The notes beneath the pieces are model-generated. The model had not been told where the DNA came from and searched no databases. It saw only the letters and a program-made list of their open reading frames with translations. From assembly GCF_014701095.1 (NCBI RefSeq), contig NZ_AP023439.1, positions 6,994,001-7,058,000 on the forward strand: 64,000 bases of DNA, given 5' to 3'. Shown here piece by piece: positions 50,672 through 58,840 of this stretch (positions are counted from its first letter, which is position 1; the number at the start of each line of letters is the position of its first letter). The stretch comes from Streptomyces tuirus (lineage in GTDB: Bacteria > Actinomycetota > Actinomycetes > Streptomycetales > Streptomycetaceae). The position numbers and the translations under genes are program-made.

Positions 50672-51232
50672 ATGTCACTCCCGCACGCGATCCTCACCGC
50701 CCTGCTCGAGAAGAAGTCCTCGGGCCTGGAGCTGACCCGCCGGTTCGACCGGTCGATCGGCTACTTCTGGTCGGCGACGCACCAGCAGATCTACCGCGAG
50801 CTGGGGAAACTGGAGGCCGACGGCCTCATCCGCGCCCTGCCGCCCGAGCAGCCGGCCCGCGGGCAGAAGAAGAGCTACGAGGTCCTGCCCGCGGGGCGTG
50901 CCGAACTGGCCCGCTGGACCTCCGCCTCCCAGGACCCCAAGCCGCATCGCGACCCGCTGCTGCTGCGGCTCAGGGCGGCGGCCGTGGTCGGCACGGCGGG
51001 TCTTGAGGCGGATCTGCGACGCCATCTGGAGCTGCACGAACGGCAGCTGGCGGAGTACGAGGAGATCGAGGAGCGCGACTTCCCGCCCGGCAGTGACGGA
51101 GCCGAGGTCCGGCTGCGGCACCTCGTGCTGCGGGCCGGCATCGACCTGGAGACCTTCTGGACCCAGTGGCTCCGGCGGGCCCTGGCGGACTTCGCCGAAC
51201 TCCCGGACGGCGAGCCGGCGGAACCGGCCTGA
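50672..51232 (+). CDS. PadR family transcriptional regulator
   Basis: A 186-residue PadR: MSLPHAILTALLEKKSSGLELTRRFDRSIGYFW, HQQIYRELGKLEADGLIRAL, KKSYEVLPAGRAELARW, then a helical C-terminal domain. Located 28 bp after fadH on the same strand, it probably controls fadH through the palindrome at 48558. Confidence 0.87.
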   Translation: MSLPHAILTALLEKKSSGLELTRRFDRSIGYFWSATHQQIYRELGKLEADGLIRALPPEQPARGQKKSYEVLPAGRAELARWTSASQDPKPHRDPLLLRLRAAAVVGTAGLEADLRRHLELHERQLAEYEEIEERDFPPGSDGAEVRLRHLVLRAGIDLETFWTQWLRRALADFAELPDGEPAEPA

Positions 51233-51289
51233 CCGGCGGCGGGCCGGGCGAGGCGAGGGGGGCGGGATGAGCGCCGGCCCGACGCTCCC

Positions 51290-51625
51290 ACGACATGACG
51301 GTGGCCTGTCGGGCCGGGCGGCGTGAGGGCGGCCTGTCGGCTCGGAGGGCATGACGGCGGCCTGTCGGCCCGGGCGGTATGAAGGCGACCCGTTCGCCCG
51401 GAGGGCACGTTGGCGGCCCGTCGGCCGGGCGGCATGATGGCGGCCCGTCGACTCGGACGGCGTGACGGCGGCCCGTCGGCTCGGACGGCGTGACGGCGGC
51501 CTGTCGGGCCGGGCGGTATGAAGACGGCCCGTTCGCCCGGAGGGCACGTTGGCGGCCCGTGGGCCGGGCGGCATGATGGCGGCCCGTCGGCCCGGGCGGC
51601 ATGACGGTGGCCCGTTCGCCCGGAG
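51290..51625. repeat. 28-bp minisatellite, about 12 units
   Basis: Tandem 27-28-bp units follow the pattern CGGCATGACGGCGGCCCGTC plus GGCCCGGG, with variants such as TATGAAG, CACGTTGG and GTGACGG. The variants TATGAAG, CACGTTGG and CATGATGG recur in the same order about 140 bp apart, which suggests a later duplication of a five-unit block. The array fills the 427-bp convergent gap between padR and the secreted protein gene, with no reading frame I can support. Confidence 0.9.
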
Positions 51626-51644
51626 CGCTTCGGGGGAACGGGCC
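51609..51644. terminator. bidirectional hairpin terminator
   Basis: GGCCCGTTC and GAACGGGCC form a perfect 9-bp stem with an 18-nt loop, at the edge of the 28-bp repeat array and 16 bp beyond the end of the minus-strand gene. It could end transcription from both sides. Confidence 0.5.
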
Positions 51645-51659
51645 GCCGTCCGTACCGGG

Positions 51660-52199
51660 TCAGAGCCGGTACGGCTTGTTGCGCCGACGCAGGTACAGGG
51701 CCGTTCCGAGGAGGCCGGCGCCGACCAGCGTGCCGCCCGCGACCAGCGTGACGGTTCCGTAGTCCGTGGTGCTGCCGCCGACCCCGCCCATCACACCGCG
51801 GGACGGCGACGCCGAGGGGGACGCGGACCGCGAGGGGGAGGGAGCGGTGGAGACCACGACGGACTGCGTGCCCGCGGTGGTGCCGTCCGAGCAGACGACG
51901 ATGACCGTGTACGTGCCCGGGGAGACATTCGACCAGGCGGCCGACTGACTCGTGGACGTCCCCGACAGCGTCACCTGGCGGCCCTGGGCGAAGCTGCCCT
52001 GACTGCTGGTGAGGAGCGAGGCGGTGCCCCAGCTGCCGTTGATCTGGGTGCACGAGCTGGTCGTGACCGAAACCGTGGACCCCGTGGTGCTCACGGAGAT
52101 ACCCGGGGCCGCGACGGCGGGCACCGCGGCCAGGGCGAGGGGCAGCGCGGCGACTGCCACGGTCAGGCCGGAGCGGAGAACTGGCGATGAGTTGCGCAT
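51660..52199 (-). CDS. secreted protein with C-terminal membrane anchor
   Basis: A 179-residue protein. A signal peptide (MRNSSPVLRSGLTVAVAALP, then LALAAVPAVAAPG) is followed by a Ser/Thr-rich beta domain (residues 33-115), a linker of SPS repeats (PSPSRSASPSASPS), and a C-terminal helix (TVTLVAGGTLVGAGLLGTAL) with the basic end RRRNKPYRL. This is a cell-surface protein; no clear LPxTG-like sortase motif is present. Function unknown. Confidence 0.72.
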   Translation of the reverse strand: MRNSSPVLRSGLTVAVAALPLALAAVPAVAAPGISVSTTGSTVSVTTSSCTQINGSWGTASLLTSSQGSFAQGRQVTLSGTSTSQSAAWSNVSPGTYTVIVVCSDGTTAGTQSVVVSTAPSPSRSASPSASPSRGVMGGVGGSTTDYGTVTLVAGGTLVGAGLLGTALYLRRRNKPYRL

Positions 52200-52415
52200 G
52201 TGGACTGCCCTCCGGCGGCACGGTCGGCGGTACATCCTTGCGCCGCCGAGGGTCGGGGAGCGCCCGTGCTGCCTCGGGGTCAGCCAAAGCTCCCCGGGCC
52301 CCCGCCGCACCCCGAGCGCCCCCGTGCAGGTGACGGGTTGCCCCTCCCGGCCGATACGGCGGGATACGGCGGGGCGGGATACGGCGGGTACGTCCCGGCC
52401 GGTGCCGCGGGTACG

Positions 52416-53402
52416 TCAGCGCCCCGCCCCCGTCGTCACCACCCGCTCCGCCGAGAACCCTCCCCAGGTGCCGTCGGGCAGCATCGCCCGGACGCGGACC
52501 CGGTGCGTGACACCGGCACGCCGCCCGGCGTAGAAGCTGTACGTGGCGCGCTCGCGCGGGGCGCTGCCGCCGTAGACCAGGGACGTCGCGGGCCTGCCGT
52601 CCAGATGGATCTGGTACTCGGTGACCTCACCGTCCACACGGGGCGGCACCCAGCTCAGGTCGAGCTGGTAGGCCCCGTCCTCACGGTGGCTCGTCGCCCG
52701 GAAGTCCGTGGGGGCGGTGGCGCGGCCGTCGTCCGTGCCCGGTGTGGTCAGGCGGACCGCGCGGCCGGCGGGGGAGACGTTGCCGGCCGCGTCCCGGGCG
52801 CGGACGGTGAACGTGTAGTCCGTGCCGGGCCGCAGTCCCGTGAGCACGGCGGCCGTCTGGCCCCCGCCCACACTGTGGATCTTCGTGTCGCCCTGGTGGA
52901 TGTCGTACGACACCACACCCCGGTCGTCCGTGGAGGCGGACCAGGACAGCTGGACCGCGCGGCTCGAGACGGCCCGCCCGCCGGGCGCCGACGGGCGGGT
53001 CGGCGCGGAGCGGTCGTCCGCCGCGGCCGCGGGCGTCTTCGCGGGCACCCGGCGGCTGGGCGGTCCGAGCCGCCCGTCGATGTCCCGCGCCCGTACGGAG
53101 AAGACATACCGCGTGGAGGGCCGGAGCCTGGTGACGTCCACCATGTGCTGTGAACCTGGCACCTCCTTGACCTTCGTCGTGCCGCGATACACCTCGTAGC
53201 CGTCGGCCCGGGCGGTCGCGTTCCACATGACATGCACGCTCGTCGCGCTGCCCGCTTCGGCGGTCACACCCGTCGGAGCGCCGGGCAGCCCGACGCCGTC
53301 CCGTTCCTCCGCTCCGGCCCAGCCGCAGGAGGCGAGCAGCAGGAGAGCCCCGCAGAGCGCCAGGCGGCGCAGGAAGGGCGGGGGAGCGGAACGTCCTCGC
53401 AC
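52416..53402 (-). CDS. lipoprotein with three fibronectin type III domains
   Basis: A 328-residue lipoprotein. The signal peptide ends in a lipobox-like LLASC (LCGALLLLASCGW), followed by FN3 modules at about residues 40-125, 135-220 and 225-325. These have characteristic PTGVTAEAGSATSVHVMW, YEVYRGTTKVKEV, YDIHQGDTKI, GLRPGTDYTFTVRARDAAGN. FN3 domains in Streptomyces commonly accompany polysaccharide-degrading enzymes; none is fused here. GTG 53402 has a GGGAGG site. A palindrome akin to DasR sites lies 44 bp upstream. Confidence 0.85.
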   Translation of the reverse strand: MRGRSAPPPFLRRLALCGALLLLASCGWAGAEERDGVGLPGAPTGVTAEAGSATSVHVMWNATARADGYEVYRGTTKVKEVPGSQHMVDVTRLRPSTRYVFSVRARDIDGRLGPPSRRVPAKTPAAAADDRSAPTRPSAPGGRAVSSRAVQLSWSASTDDRGVVSYDIHQGDTKIHSVGGGQTAAVLTGLRPGTDYTFTVRARDAAGNVSPAGRAVRLTTPGTDDGRATAPTDFRATSHREDGAYQLDLSWVPPRVDGEVTEYQIHLDGRPATSLVYGGSAPRERATYSFYAGRRAGVTHRVRVRAMLPDGTWGGFSAERVVTTGAGR

Positions 53403-53445
53403 GGCACTGCCTCCCGGGGGTGGTCGGCCCGCAGGTTCACCGGAA

Positions 53446-53457
53446 TGGTCCGGACCA
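53446..53457. promoter_or_regulatory. dre-like palindrome between the FN3 lipoprotein and chitosanase
   Basis: TGGTCCGGACCA is a perfect 12-bp palindrome matching the DasR core TGGTCTAGACCA at 10 of 12 positions. It lies in the divergent region upstream of the FN3 lipoprotein (44 bp) and the GH75 chitosanase (about 365 bp). The rest of this 420-bp gap shows nothing I can identify. Confidence 0.45.
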
Positions 53458-53822
53458 ATATGACGCCGTTGGCGCGACCACATCAAGAGGGCGGGTCGGT
53501 GGTCCCTGGATGCCGCTCCCCCGAGGACGTCACCCCCGCCGTGCGTGACCACCCGGAAGAGTTACGTATGCTGAAGGCCTCACGGCCGAATTCCTGGCGG
53601 ACACCAGGGAGTTCGGGCCTGTCGCGCGGAACCGCTGTCGTCGCAGATCCCGCGCCGGCGCGGGTGGCCGGGCGACCGGAGTCTTACACGGACTCAGGCG
53701 CCCGGCACCTGTCGGAGGTTGGGGGCATGCACCGTCCGGCCCCCCAGCGGTGGCCGGCTGATCGCCTCGGCATCAGATTGGGCTGAGTGCCCGTCAGGTC
53801 CCCCACGAGAGGCCCCCGTATC

Positions 53823-54521
53823 GTGCGTGTCCAGTCGCTCACTCTGGCCGTGGCCAGCGCCGCCCTGCTCGCCCCGACGACCTACCCCGCCGCCCACTCC
53901 CGGCCCGCCGTGGGGCGCGAAGGCGCCGTCAGCGCCGCCGAACTGCTCGCCAAGGTGCGGGACTGCGCTCCCGTCTCCCGTGGCCGCTACCGCAGCGACA
54001 ACGGCGCACCCGCGAACATCCCGGTCTGCGGCACCCGTGACGCCGTGTTCTGGAAGGCCGACATGGACATCGACTGCGACGGCAGCCCCGGAACCCGCTG
54101 CAACAGCCGCACGGACCCGTACTTCGCCGCGAGCACGGCCTACGCCCAGTCCGACGGCCGCCCGTTGAGCGCCGAGCGCCTGCCCTTCATCGTCGTTCCC
54201 GCGCCGAGCTCCCTCTGGGACTACCGGGACCACGGCATCGGCGGCGGTTCGGTGGTGGCCGTGGTGTACCGCGACCGGGTCCAGTACGCGGTCGTCGGTG
54301 ACACGGGCCCGCAGGGCATCATCGGGGAGGCGTCCTACGCGACCGCCAAGGGCCTCGGCATCCGCGCCGACCCGCACGGCGGCGGCGCACCCTCCGGCGT
54401 CACCTACATCGTCTTCAAGAACACCAAAGTGTCGCCCATCGAGGACCACGCCGCGGCCGTGACCGCGGGGGAGCGCGTGGCGAGGCGGTTCGCCGACGGG
54501 AGCCGGGCGGACGGGGGCTGA
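53823..54521 (+). CDS. GH75 chitosanase, secreted
   Basis: A 232-residue protein with signal peptide (VRVQSLTLAVASAALLAPTT) and a GH75 catalytic domain: ELLAKVRDCAPVSRGRY, the acidic AVFWKADMDIDCDG with CNSRTDPYF, LPFIVVPAPSSLWDYRDHG and VVYRDRVQYAVVGDTGPQGIIGE. GH75 enzymes hydrolyse chitosan outside the cell. GTG 53823 is preferred over GTG 53787 since the signal peptide then starts correctly. It ends in a strong terminator shared with the dha operon. Confidence 0.88.
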   Translation: MRVQSLTLAVASAALLAPTTYPAAHSRPAVGREGAVSAAELLAKVRDCAPVSRGRYRSDNGAPANIPVCGTRDAVFWKADMDIDCDGSPGTRCNSRTDPYFAASTAYAQSDGRPLSAERLPFIVVPAPSSLWDYRDHGIGGGSVVAVVYRDRVQYAVVGDTGPQGIIGEASYATAKGLGIRADPHGGGAPSGVTYIVFKNTKVSPIEDHAAAVTAGERVARRFADGSRADGG

Positions 54522-54545
54522 GGCTGACGACGCGTCACGGACAGC

Positions 54546-54587
54546 GCTGCGGCCGGGCATCGCCTCAGGGGCGTGCCCGGCCGCAGC
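54546..54587. terminator. strong bidirectional terminator
   Basis: GCTGCGGCCGGGCA and TGCCCGGCCGCAGC form a perfect 14-bp stem around a 14-nt loop that itself can pair (CGCC/GGGCG). It lies 25 bp after the chitosanase stop and 6 bp beyond the dhaM stop, ending both convergent units. Confidence 0.8.
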
Positions 54588-54593
54588 CGTCCC

Positions 54594-55004
54594 TCACACC
54601 TTGCGGTACGCGTACGCCTCGGTGGCCGCCGCCTCCACCGCCGCCAGATCCGCCCCGGTGGACGCGGTGACGACCGCGGCCACGGCCCCCTCCAAGAAGG
54701 GGGCGTCCACCAGACGTGTCGGCTCCGGGAGTTCGTCGCCCTCCGCGAGCAGCGCCTTCACCGTGAGCACGGCGCTGCCCAGGTCGGCCAGGACGGCGAC
54801 TCCGGCGCCTCGGTCGACGGACACGGCCGCGGCGGCGATCAGTTCGGAGCTGGTGCCGAGCCCGCCGCCCTCGGTGCCGCCCGCCGGAGCGACGGGCACC
54901 GCCGGGCCGCCGCCCGCGAGCCCCTTCGCCAGCTCGGCGACCGACGCGGCCACCTCCGCACTGTGCGACACCAGCACGATGCCCACCAGCTGCTCGTCAC
55001 TCAC
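54594..55004 (-). CDS. dhaM: PTS-dependent dihydroxyacetone kinase, phosphotransferase subunit DhaM
   Basis: A 136-residue EIIA-Man-like subunit. The phosphorylated histidine is in GIVLVSHSAEVAASVAEL, followed by GTSSELIAAAA and VAVLADLGSAVLTVKALL. It takes phosphate from HPr and passes it to ADP bound on DhaL. It lacks the extra HPr/EI domains of enteric DhaM. The GTG start lies inside the dhaL 3' end (8-bp overlap). Confidence 0.93.
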   Translation of the reverse strand: MSDEQLVGIVLVSHSAEVAASVAELAKGLAGGGPAVPVAPAGGTEGGGLGTSSELIAAAAVSVDRGAGVAVLADLGSAVLTVKALLAEGDELPEPTRLVDAPFLEGAVAAVVTASTGADLAAVEAAATEAYAYRKV

Positions 55005-55596
55005 CGGCGGCCTCCACGAGTCCGGCGATCAGCAGCGCCGCCGACGTGGCACCCGGGTCCTGGTGGCCGATGCTGCGCTCGCCCAGATAACTGGCCCTGC
55101 CCTTGCGCGCCTGCAGGGGCGTCGTCGCCACCGCACCCTCCTCCGCGGCGGTCCGGGCCGCCGTGAACGAGTTGCCGAGCGCGTCCACGGCGGGCACCAG
55201 CGCGTCGATCATGGTCTTGTCGCCCGGGGCTGCGCCGCCGAGCGTCATGACCGCGTCCACCCCCGCCCGCAGGGCCTCGGCCAACTGCTCCGCGCTGACC
55301 TCACCGGCATCGCCCAGGGCCTTGCCGGTACGGCGCAGCAGCGTGCCGTACAGCGGCCCCGAGGCGCCGCCGACCGTCGAGATCAACTGGCGTCCGGCGA
55401 GGGTCAGCACCCCGCCGGGCGTGCCGGGGGGCTCCTTCTCCAGGGCGGCCGTGACGGCCCTGAACCCGCGCTGGAGGTTGCTGCCGTGATCGGCGTCCCC
55501 GATGGGGGAATCGAGGGCGGTGAGCCGTTCCGCCTCGCGGTCGACGGATGCGGCGGTCACCGTCATCCAGCGGCGGAAGAATGCGGCGTCGAGCAC
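54997..55596 (-). CDS. dhaL: dihydroxyacetone kinase ADP-binding subunit DhaL
   Basis: A 199-residue subunit that carries ADP as a cofactor. The nucleotide/Mg motif LDSPIGDADHGSNLQRGF, STVGGASGPLYGTLLRR and GAAPGDKTMIDALVPA are all present. It is phosphorylated by DhaM and gives phosphate to DHA on DhaK. GTG 55596 has an AAGGAGA site, and it overlaps dhaM by 8 bp. Confidence 0.95.
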   Translation of the reverse strand: MLDAAFFRRWMTVTAASVDREAERLTALDSPIGDADHGSNLQRGFRAVTAALEKEPPGTPGGVLTLAGRQLISTVGGASGPLYGTLLRRTGKALGDAGEVSAEQLAEALRAGVDAVMTLGGAAPGDKTMIDALVPAVDALGNSFTAARTAAEEGAVATTPLQARKGRASYLGERSIGHQDPGATSAALLIAGLVEAAGE

Positions 55597-55645
55597 TGGG
55601 TCTCCTTGCCTGGTAGGTACGTGGTGATCCTCTACCCCCTGCGCG

Positions 55646-56638
55646 TCACATGCCCCAGCGCAGACCCGGGGTGCTCACCGGCGCGTCGTACAGCCGCAGC
55701 AGCTCCTCGTCGACCTGGCACAGGGTGAGCGAGGCGCCCGCCATGTCCAGGGAGGTGACGTAGTTGCCCACGAGGACGCGGGCCACGGCGACGCCGCGCT
55801 GGGCGAGCACCCGGTGCACCTCGGCGTTGAAGCCGTACAGCTCGAGCAGCGGCGTCGCACCCATGCCGTTGACCAGGACCAGCACCGGATTGCGCGGCTG
55901 GAGGTCCTCCACCACTGCCTCCACGGCGGCCTCGGCGATCTCACCGGAGGTCATCATGGCGCGCCGCTCCCGGCCGGGCTCGCCGTGGATGCCGATGCCC
56001 AACTCCAGCTCGCCGGGCGGCAGATCGAAGGTCGGGCTGCCCTTCGCCGGGGTGCTGCAGGCGCTCAGCGCGATCCCGAAGCTGCGGGAGCTCTCGTTCA
56101 CCTGCCGCGCGATGGCCTCGACCCGCTCCAGCGGCATGCCCTCGGCGGCGGCCGCACCCGCGATCTTCTCGACGAACAGGGTCGCGCCCGTACCGCGCCG
56201 TCCCGCCGTGTACAGGCTGTCGGTCACGGCCACGTCGTCGTTGACCAGCACCTTGGCGACCTGGATGCCCTCGTCCTCGGCCAACTCGGCGGCCATGTCG
56301 AAGTTGAGCACGTCACCGGTGTAGTTCTTCACGATGAACAGCACACCGGCACCGCTGTCCACGGCGGCGGCCGCGCGCAGCATCTGGTCGGGCACCGGGG
56401 AGGTGAACACCTCGCCCGGGCAGGCCGCCGACAGCATGCCGGGACCCACGAAGCCGCCGTGCAGCGGCTCATGGCCCGATCCGCCGCCCGAGACCAGCCC
56501 CACCTGTCCTGCGACGGGAGCGTCCCGCCGCACAATCACCCGGTTCTCCACGTCCACGGTCAGCTCCGGGTGGGCAGCCGCCATGCCGCGCAGCGCGTCC
56601 GCCACCACGGACTCCGGGACGTTGATCAGCATCTTCAC
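55646..56638 (-). CDS. dhaK: dihydroxyacetone kinase substrate-binding subunit DhaK
   Basis: A 330-residue subunit that binds dihydroxyacetone covalently through a histidine (GIGIHGEPGRERR region). Other features are GLVSGGGSGHEPLHGGFVGPGML, VKNYTGDVLNFDMAAELA and FVEKIAGAAAAEG. The kinase makes DHAP for glycolysis, often from glycerol-derived dihydroxyacetone. GTG 56638 with GGAGG five bases upstream is preferred over ATG 56632. First gene of dhaKLM. Confidence 0.95.
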   Translation of the reverse strand: MKMLINVPESVVADALRGMAAAHPELTVDVENRVIVRRDAPVAGQVGLVSGGGSGHEPLHGGFVGPGMLSAACPGEVFTSPVPDQMLRAAAAVDSGAGVLFIVKNYTGDVLNFDMAAELAEDEGIQVAKVLVNDDVAVTDSLYTAGRRGTGATLFVEKIAGAAAAEGMPLERVEAIARQVNESSRSFGIALSACSTPAKGSPTFDLPPGELELGIGIHGEPGRERRAMMTSGEIAEAAVEAVVEDLQPRNPVLVLVNGMGATPLLELYGFNAEVHRVLAQRGVAVARVLVGNYVTSLDMAGASLTLCQVDEELLRLYDAPVSTPGLRWGM

Positions 56639-57036
56639 GGGTACCTCCAGGTGAGACTGGTTGGTCCATGTGCCCCTGGCCTTCATTTTTGCAGTCCGAA
56701 AGGGGCCGGGCCAGTTGTCGACCATGTCGGTCGTCGGGTGATGCACACCCCTATATATCCGATCTATGACGCGTCCACGATGTTCCCGGCCCCAGGGCGG
56801 TGTCGATTTTCCGGTACCTCCTCCACGAAAGGGCCGATGAATGGGCCGGGAGATCTCACCGTGGTCAAAGAATCCCAACGCGGTTTCCCTGGCTGTGTCA
56901 TGTTTTGTCCCTGCGCGAGCGCGGCACTCGGTATCTCGCGAGCGTGCCCCCCCCTGAGAGGTGACCATCGCTGCGTGCGGCGCGACTGGACGCGCCGGAA
57001 TCCTGCCCGGCTGCCGGGCGGAACAGAGGGTGGTCG
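56639..57036. other. divergent promoter region dhaK / ybdK-like gene
   Basis: About 400 bp with no gene. An AT-rich TATATA patch near 56751-56760, flanked by a GGGTGATGCACACCC repeat (56734-56748), is the best candidate promoter for dhaK, giving a leader of about 105 bp. Another lower-GC patch near 56865-56915 may belong to the ybdK-like gene. Confidence 0.35.
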
Positions 57037-58131
57037 ATGACGACGATCGGCGTGGAAGAGGAGTACCTGCTGCTCGACCCGGTCACGGGCCTGCCGGTAC
57101 CTCAGGCGGACAAAGTGCGCGCCGCGGCGGGCGTGGGACACCTCGTGACCGACCAGGAAGTGCAGTACGAACTGCTCCAGGCACAGGTCGAGGTGGCCAC
57201 GCCGGTCTGCGACACCCTGGAGGAGGTCGGCGGCCATCTGCTGCGGCTGCGGCACGCCATCGGCGTGGCCGCCGATCAGCACGACTGCCGGCTCGGAGTG
57301 TGCGGGACACCACCGGTGCGGCACGGCCGGCCCATCGCCGTCACCGACCAGGCCCGCTACCGGGCCATGGTGACCCAGGCGCCGCAACTCGTGGCGGAGC
57401 AGCTCGTCAACGGCACGCATGTGCATGTGGCCGTGCCCGACCGGGAGGCGGGTGTGCAGGTCCTGAACCGGATCCGCTCCCGGCTCCCGACGCTGACCGC
57501 CATGGCGGCGAACTCCCCCCTCTGGGACGGTCACGACACAGGCTTCGCGAGCTGGCGCACGGTGATCTTCAGCCGGTGGCCGGTCAGCGGCATGCCCCCG
57601 CACTTCCACGACGCCGCCGACTACGACCGGCGCGTGGAGCGGCTGCTGGAGTCCGATCTGATCTCCGACGCCGGTCAGCTCTACTGGCAGGCCCGCCTCT
57701 CGGAGACCTACCCGACCATCGAGGTGCGGTGCCTGGACGTCCAGCTGCGCGCGGACGAGGCGGTCATGCTCGCTGCTCTCGTCCGGGCCCTCGTGGAGAC
57801 CGCCCTGACGGAAGCCGCCGAGGACACGCCCCTGCCCGACTGCGCGCCGGAACTGCTCCAGGCCGCCATGTGGCACGCCGCCCGGCATGGACTCGGCGAC
57901 ACCCTCGTCGACCCGGGCGGCACACCGCACCGCGCCGGCGACGTGCTCTACGAGTTCCTGCGGCACGTCTCTCCCGCCCTCGACGCGGCCGGCGACTCCC
58001 GGCAGGTCACCTCCCTGATCCACCGGCTGCTGCAGGACGGGACCGGCGCGGACCGGCAGCGCGCCGCCCTCGCCCAGGGCGGTCTGCGCGCGGTCACCGA
58101 ACTCGTCAGCACCCAGAGCACGATGCCGTGA
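57037..58131 (+). CDS. YbdK family carboxylate-amine ligase
   Basis: A 364-residue member of the GCS2 glutamate-cysteine ligase-like family. It begins MTTIGVEEEYLLLDPVTGLP, with NGTHVHVAVPDREAGV, NSPLWDGHDTGFASWRTVIFSRWP, PTIEVRCLDVQLRADEAV and a C-terminal helical region. YbdK proteins have weak glutamate-cysteine ligase activity, and many of their true substrates are unknown. ATG 57037 has a GAGGGTGG site. Confidence 0.88.
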   Translation: MTTIGVEEEYLLLDPVTGLPVPQADKVRAAAGVGHLVTDQEVQYELLQAQVEVATPVCDTLEEVGGHLLRLRHAIGVAADQHDCRLGVCGTPPVRHGRPIAVTDQARYRAMVTQAPQLVAEQLVNGTHVHVAVPDREAGVQVLNRIRSRLPTLTAMAANSPLWDGHDTGFASWRTVIFSRWPVSGMPPHFHDAADYDRRVERLLESDLISDAGQLYWQARLSETYPTIEVRCLDVQLRADEAVMLAALVRALVETALTEAAEDTPLPDCAPELLQAAMWHAARHGLGDTLVDPGGTPHRAGDVLYEFLRHVSPALDAAGDSRQVTSLIHRLLQDGTGADRQRAALAQGGLRAVTELVSTQSTMP

Positions 58132-58148
58132 CGCCGCGGACCCGCTCC

Positions 58149-58547
58149 TCAGGCCGCAGCGGCGTACGCGGCGGAGACGGCGGTGTCCACGCGCGCGTGG
58201 ACGACCAGTCGCGTGCCGCCGGTGTCGGCGTCCGCCTCGAGCGCGCGACGGGTGGGCGCGCTGTGCGTGGCCACCGACATCAGGGTGCCCAGCCCGCCGC
58301 ACAGGCGGTGGACCCGGAGGACCGCGCTGACCACCGCGCCCCGGGCGGCCGGCTCGTCGAGGACGATGACGACGGGGGTGGGCCGGTAGGCCCGGACGAG
58401 GTCGCTGATCTTCGCCACGAGCGTGGCGCGCCCGTCGACGCCGGGGTCCTCGTGGACCGCGATGACGAGGACTCCGTGATGGAGCGAATGGGACAGCAGC
58501 ACGGCCTGTATGCCTCCGTTTCCTTCGTCGGCAGGTCGTTCTGCCAT
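58149..58547 (-). CDS. STAS-like / anti-sigma antagonist-like protein
   Basis: A 132-residue protein with alternating strand/helix pattern: QAVLLSHSLHHGVLVIAVHEDPGVDGRATLVAKISDLVRAY, PVVIVLDEPAARGAVVSAVLRVHRLCGGLGTLMSVATHS. The order and hydrophobic pattern resemble STAS anti-sigma factor antagonists, but the usual conserved serine is not evident, so the assignment is weak. The frame extends upstream to 58673; ATG 58547 is chosen as the first ATG near the conserved region. Convergent with the ybdK-like gene. Confidence 0.5.
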   Translation of the reverse strand: MAERPADEGNGGIQAVLLSHSLHHGVLVIAVHEDPGVDGRATLVAKISDLVRAYRPTPVVIVLDEPAARGAVVSAVLRVHRLCGGLGTLMSVATHSAPTRRALEADADTGGTRLVVHARVDTAVSAAYAAAA

Positions 58548-58840
58548 GGAAGTACCCGGAGGCGGCCCGTCGAAGCCTCGCGGAGCGGACGCCGCTCCCG
58601 GCGGCTCCTCGTCGCGGGGTTGCCGGGCCGGTCTCTGGGTCGCCGTTTGGCGGGTGGCCGCCGCGATCGTCACCGCGCCGCTCGTTCACCGCGCGCGCCT
58701 TCGGGTCCTCCGGCGCGGCCGGCTCGGCCATCACCTCGGCGACCGTCGCCCCCCGCCTGTGCGGTCCCGGCCACCTCGGCCTCCCGTCCCGCCCGCGGGG
58801 ACTCACGCCACGGCGGAGCGGACGGCCCGTCCTCGCTCGG
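58548..58840. other. gap without supported gene
   Basis: About 290 bp of very GC-rich sequence between the STAS-like and DszC-like genes. Both strands have open frames but no recognisable domain, ribosome site or repeat. Confidence 0.35.

Noticed and set aside
51290..51625. CRISPR array
   Set aside because: Units follow each other directly without unique spacers, and no cas genes are nearby; this is a minisatellite.
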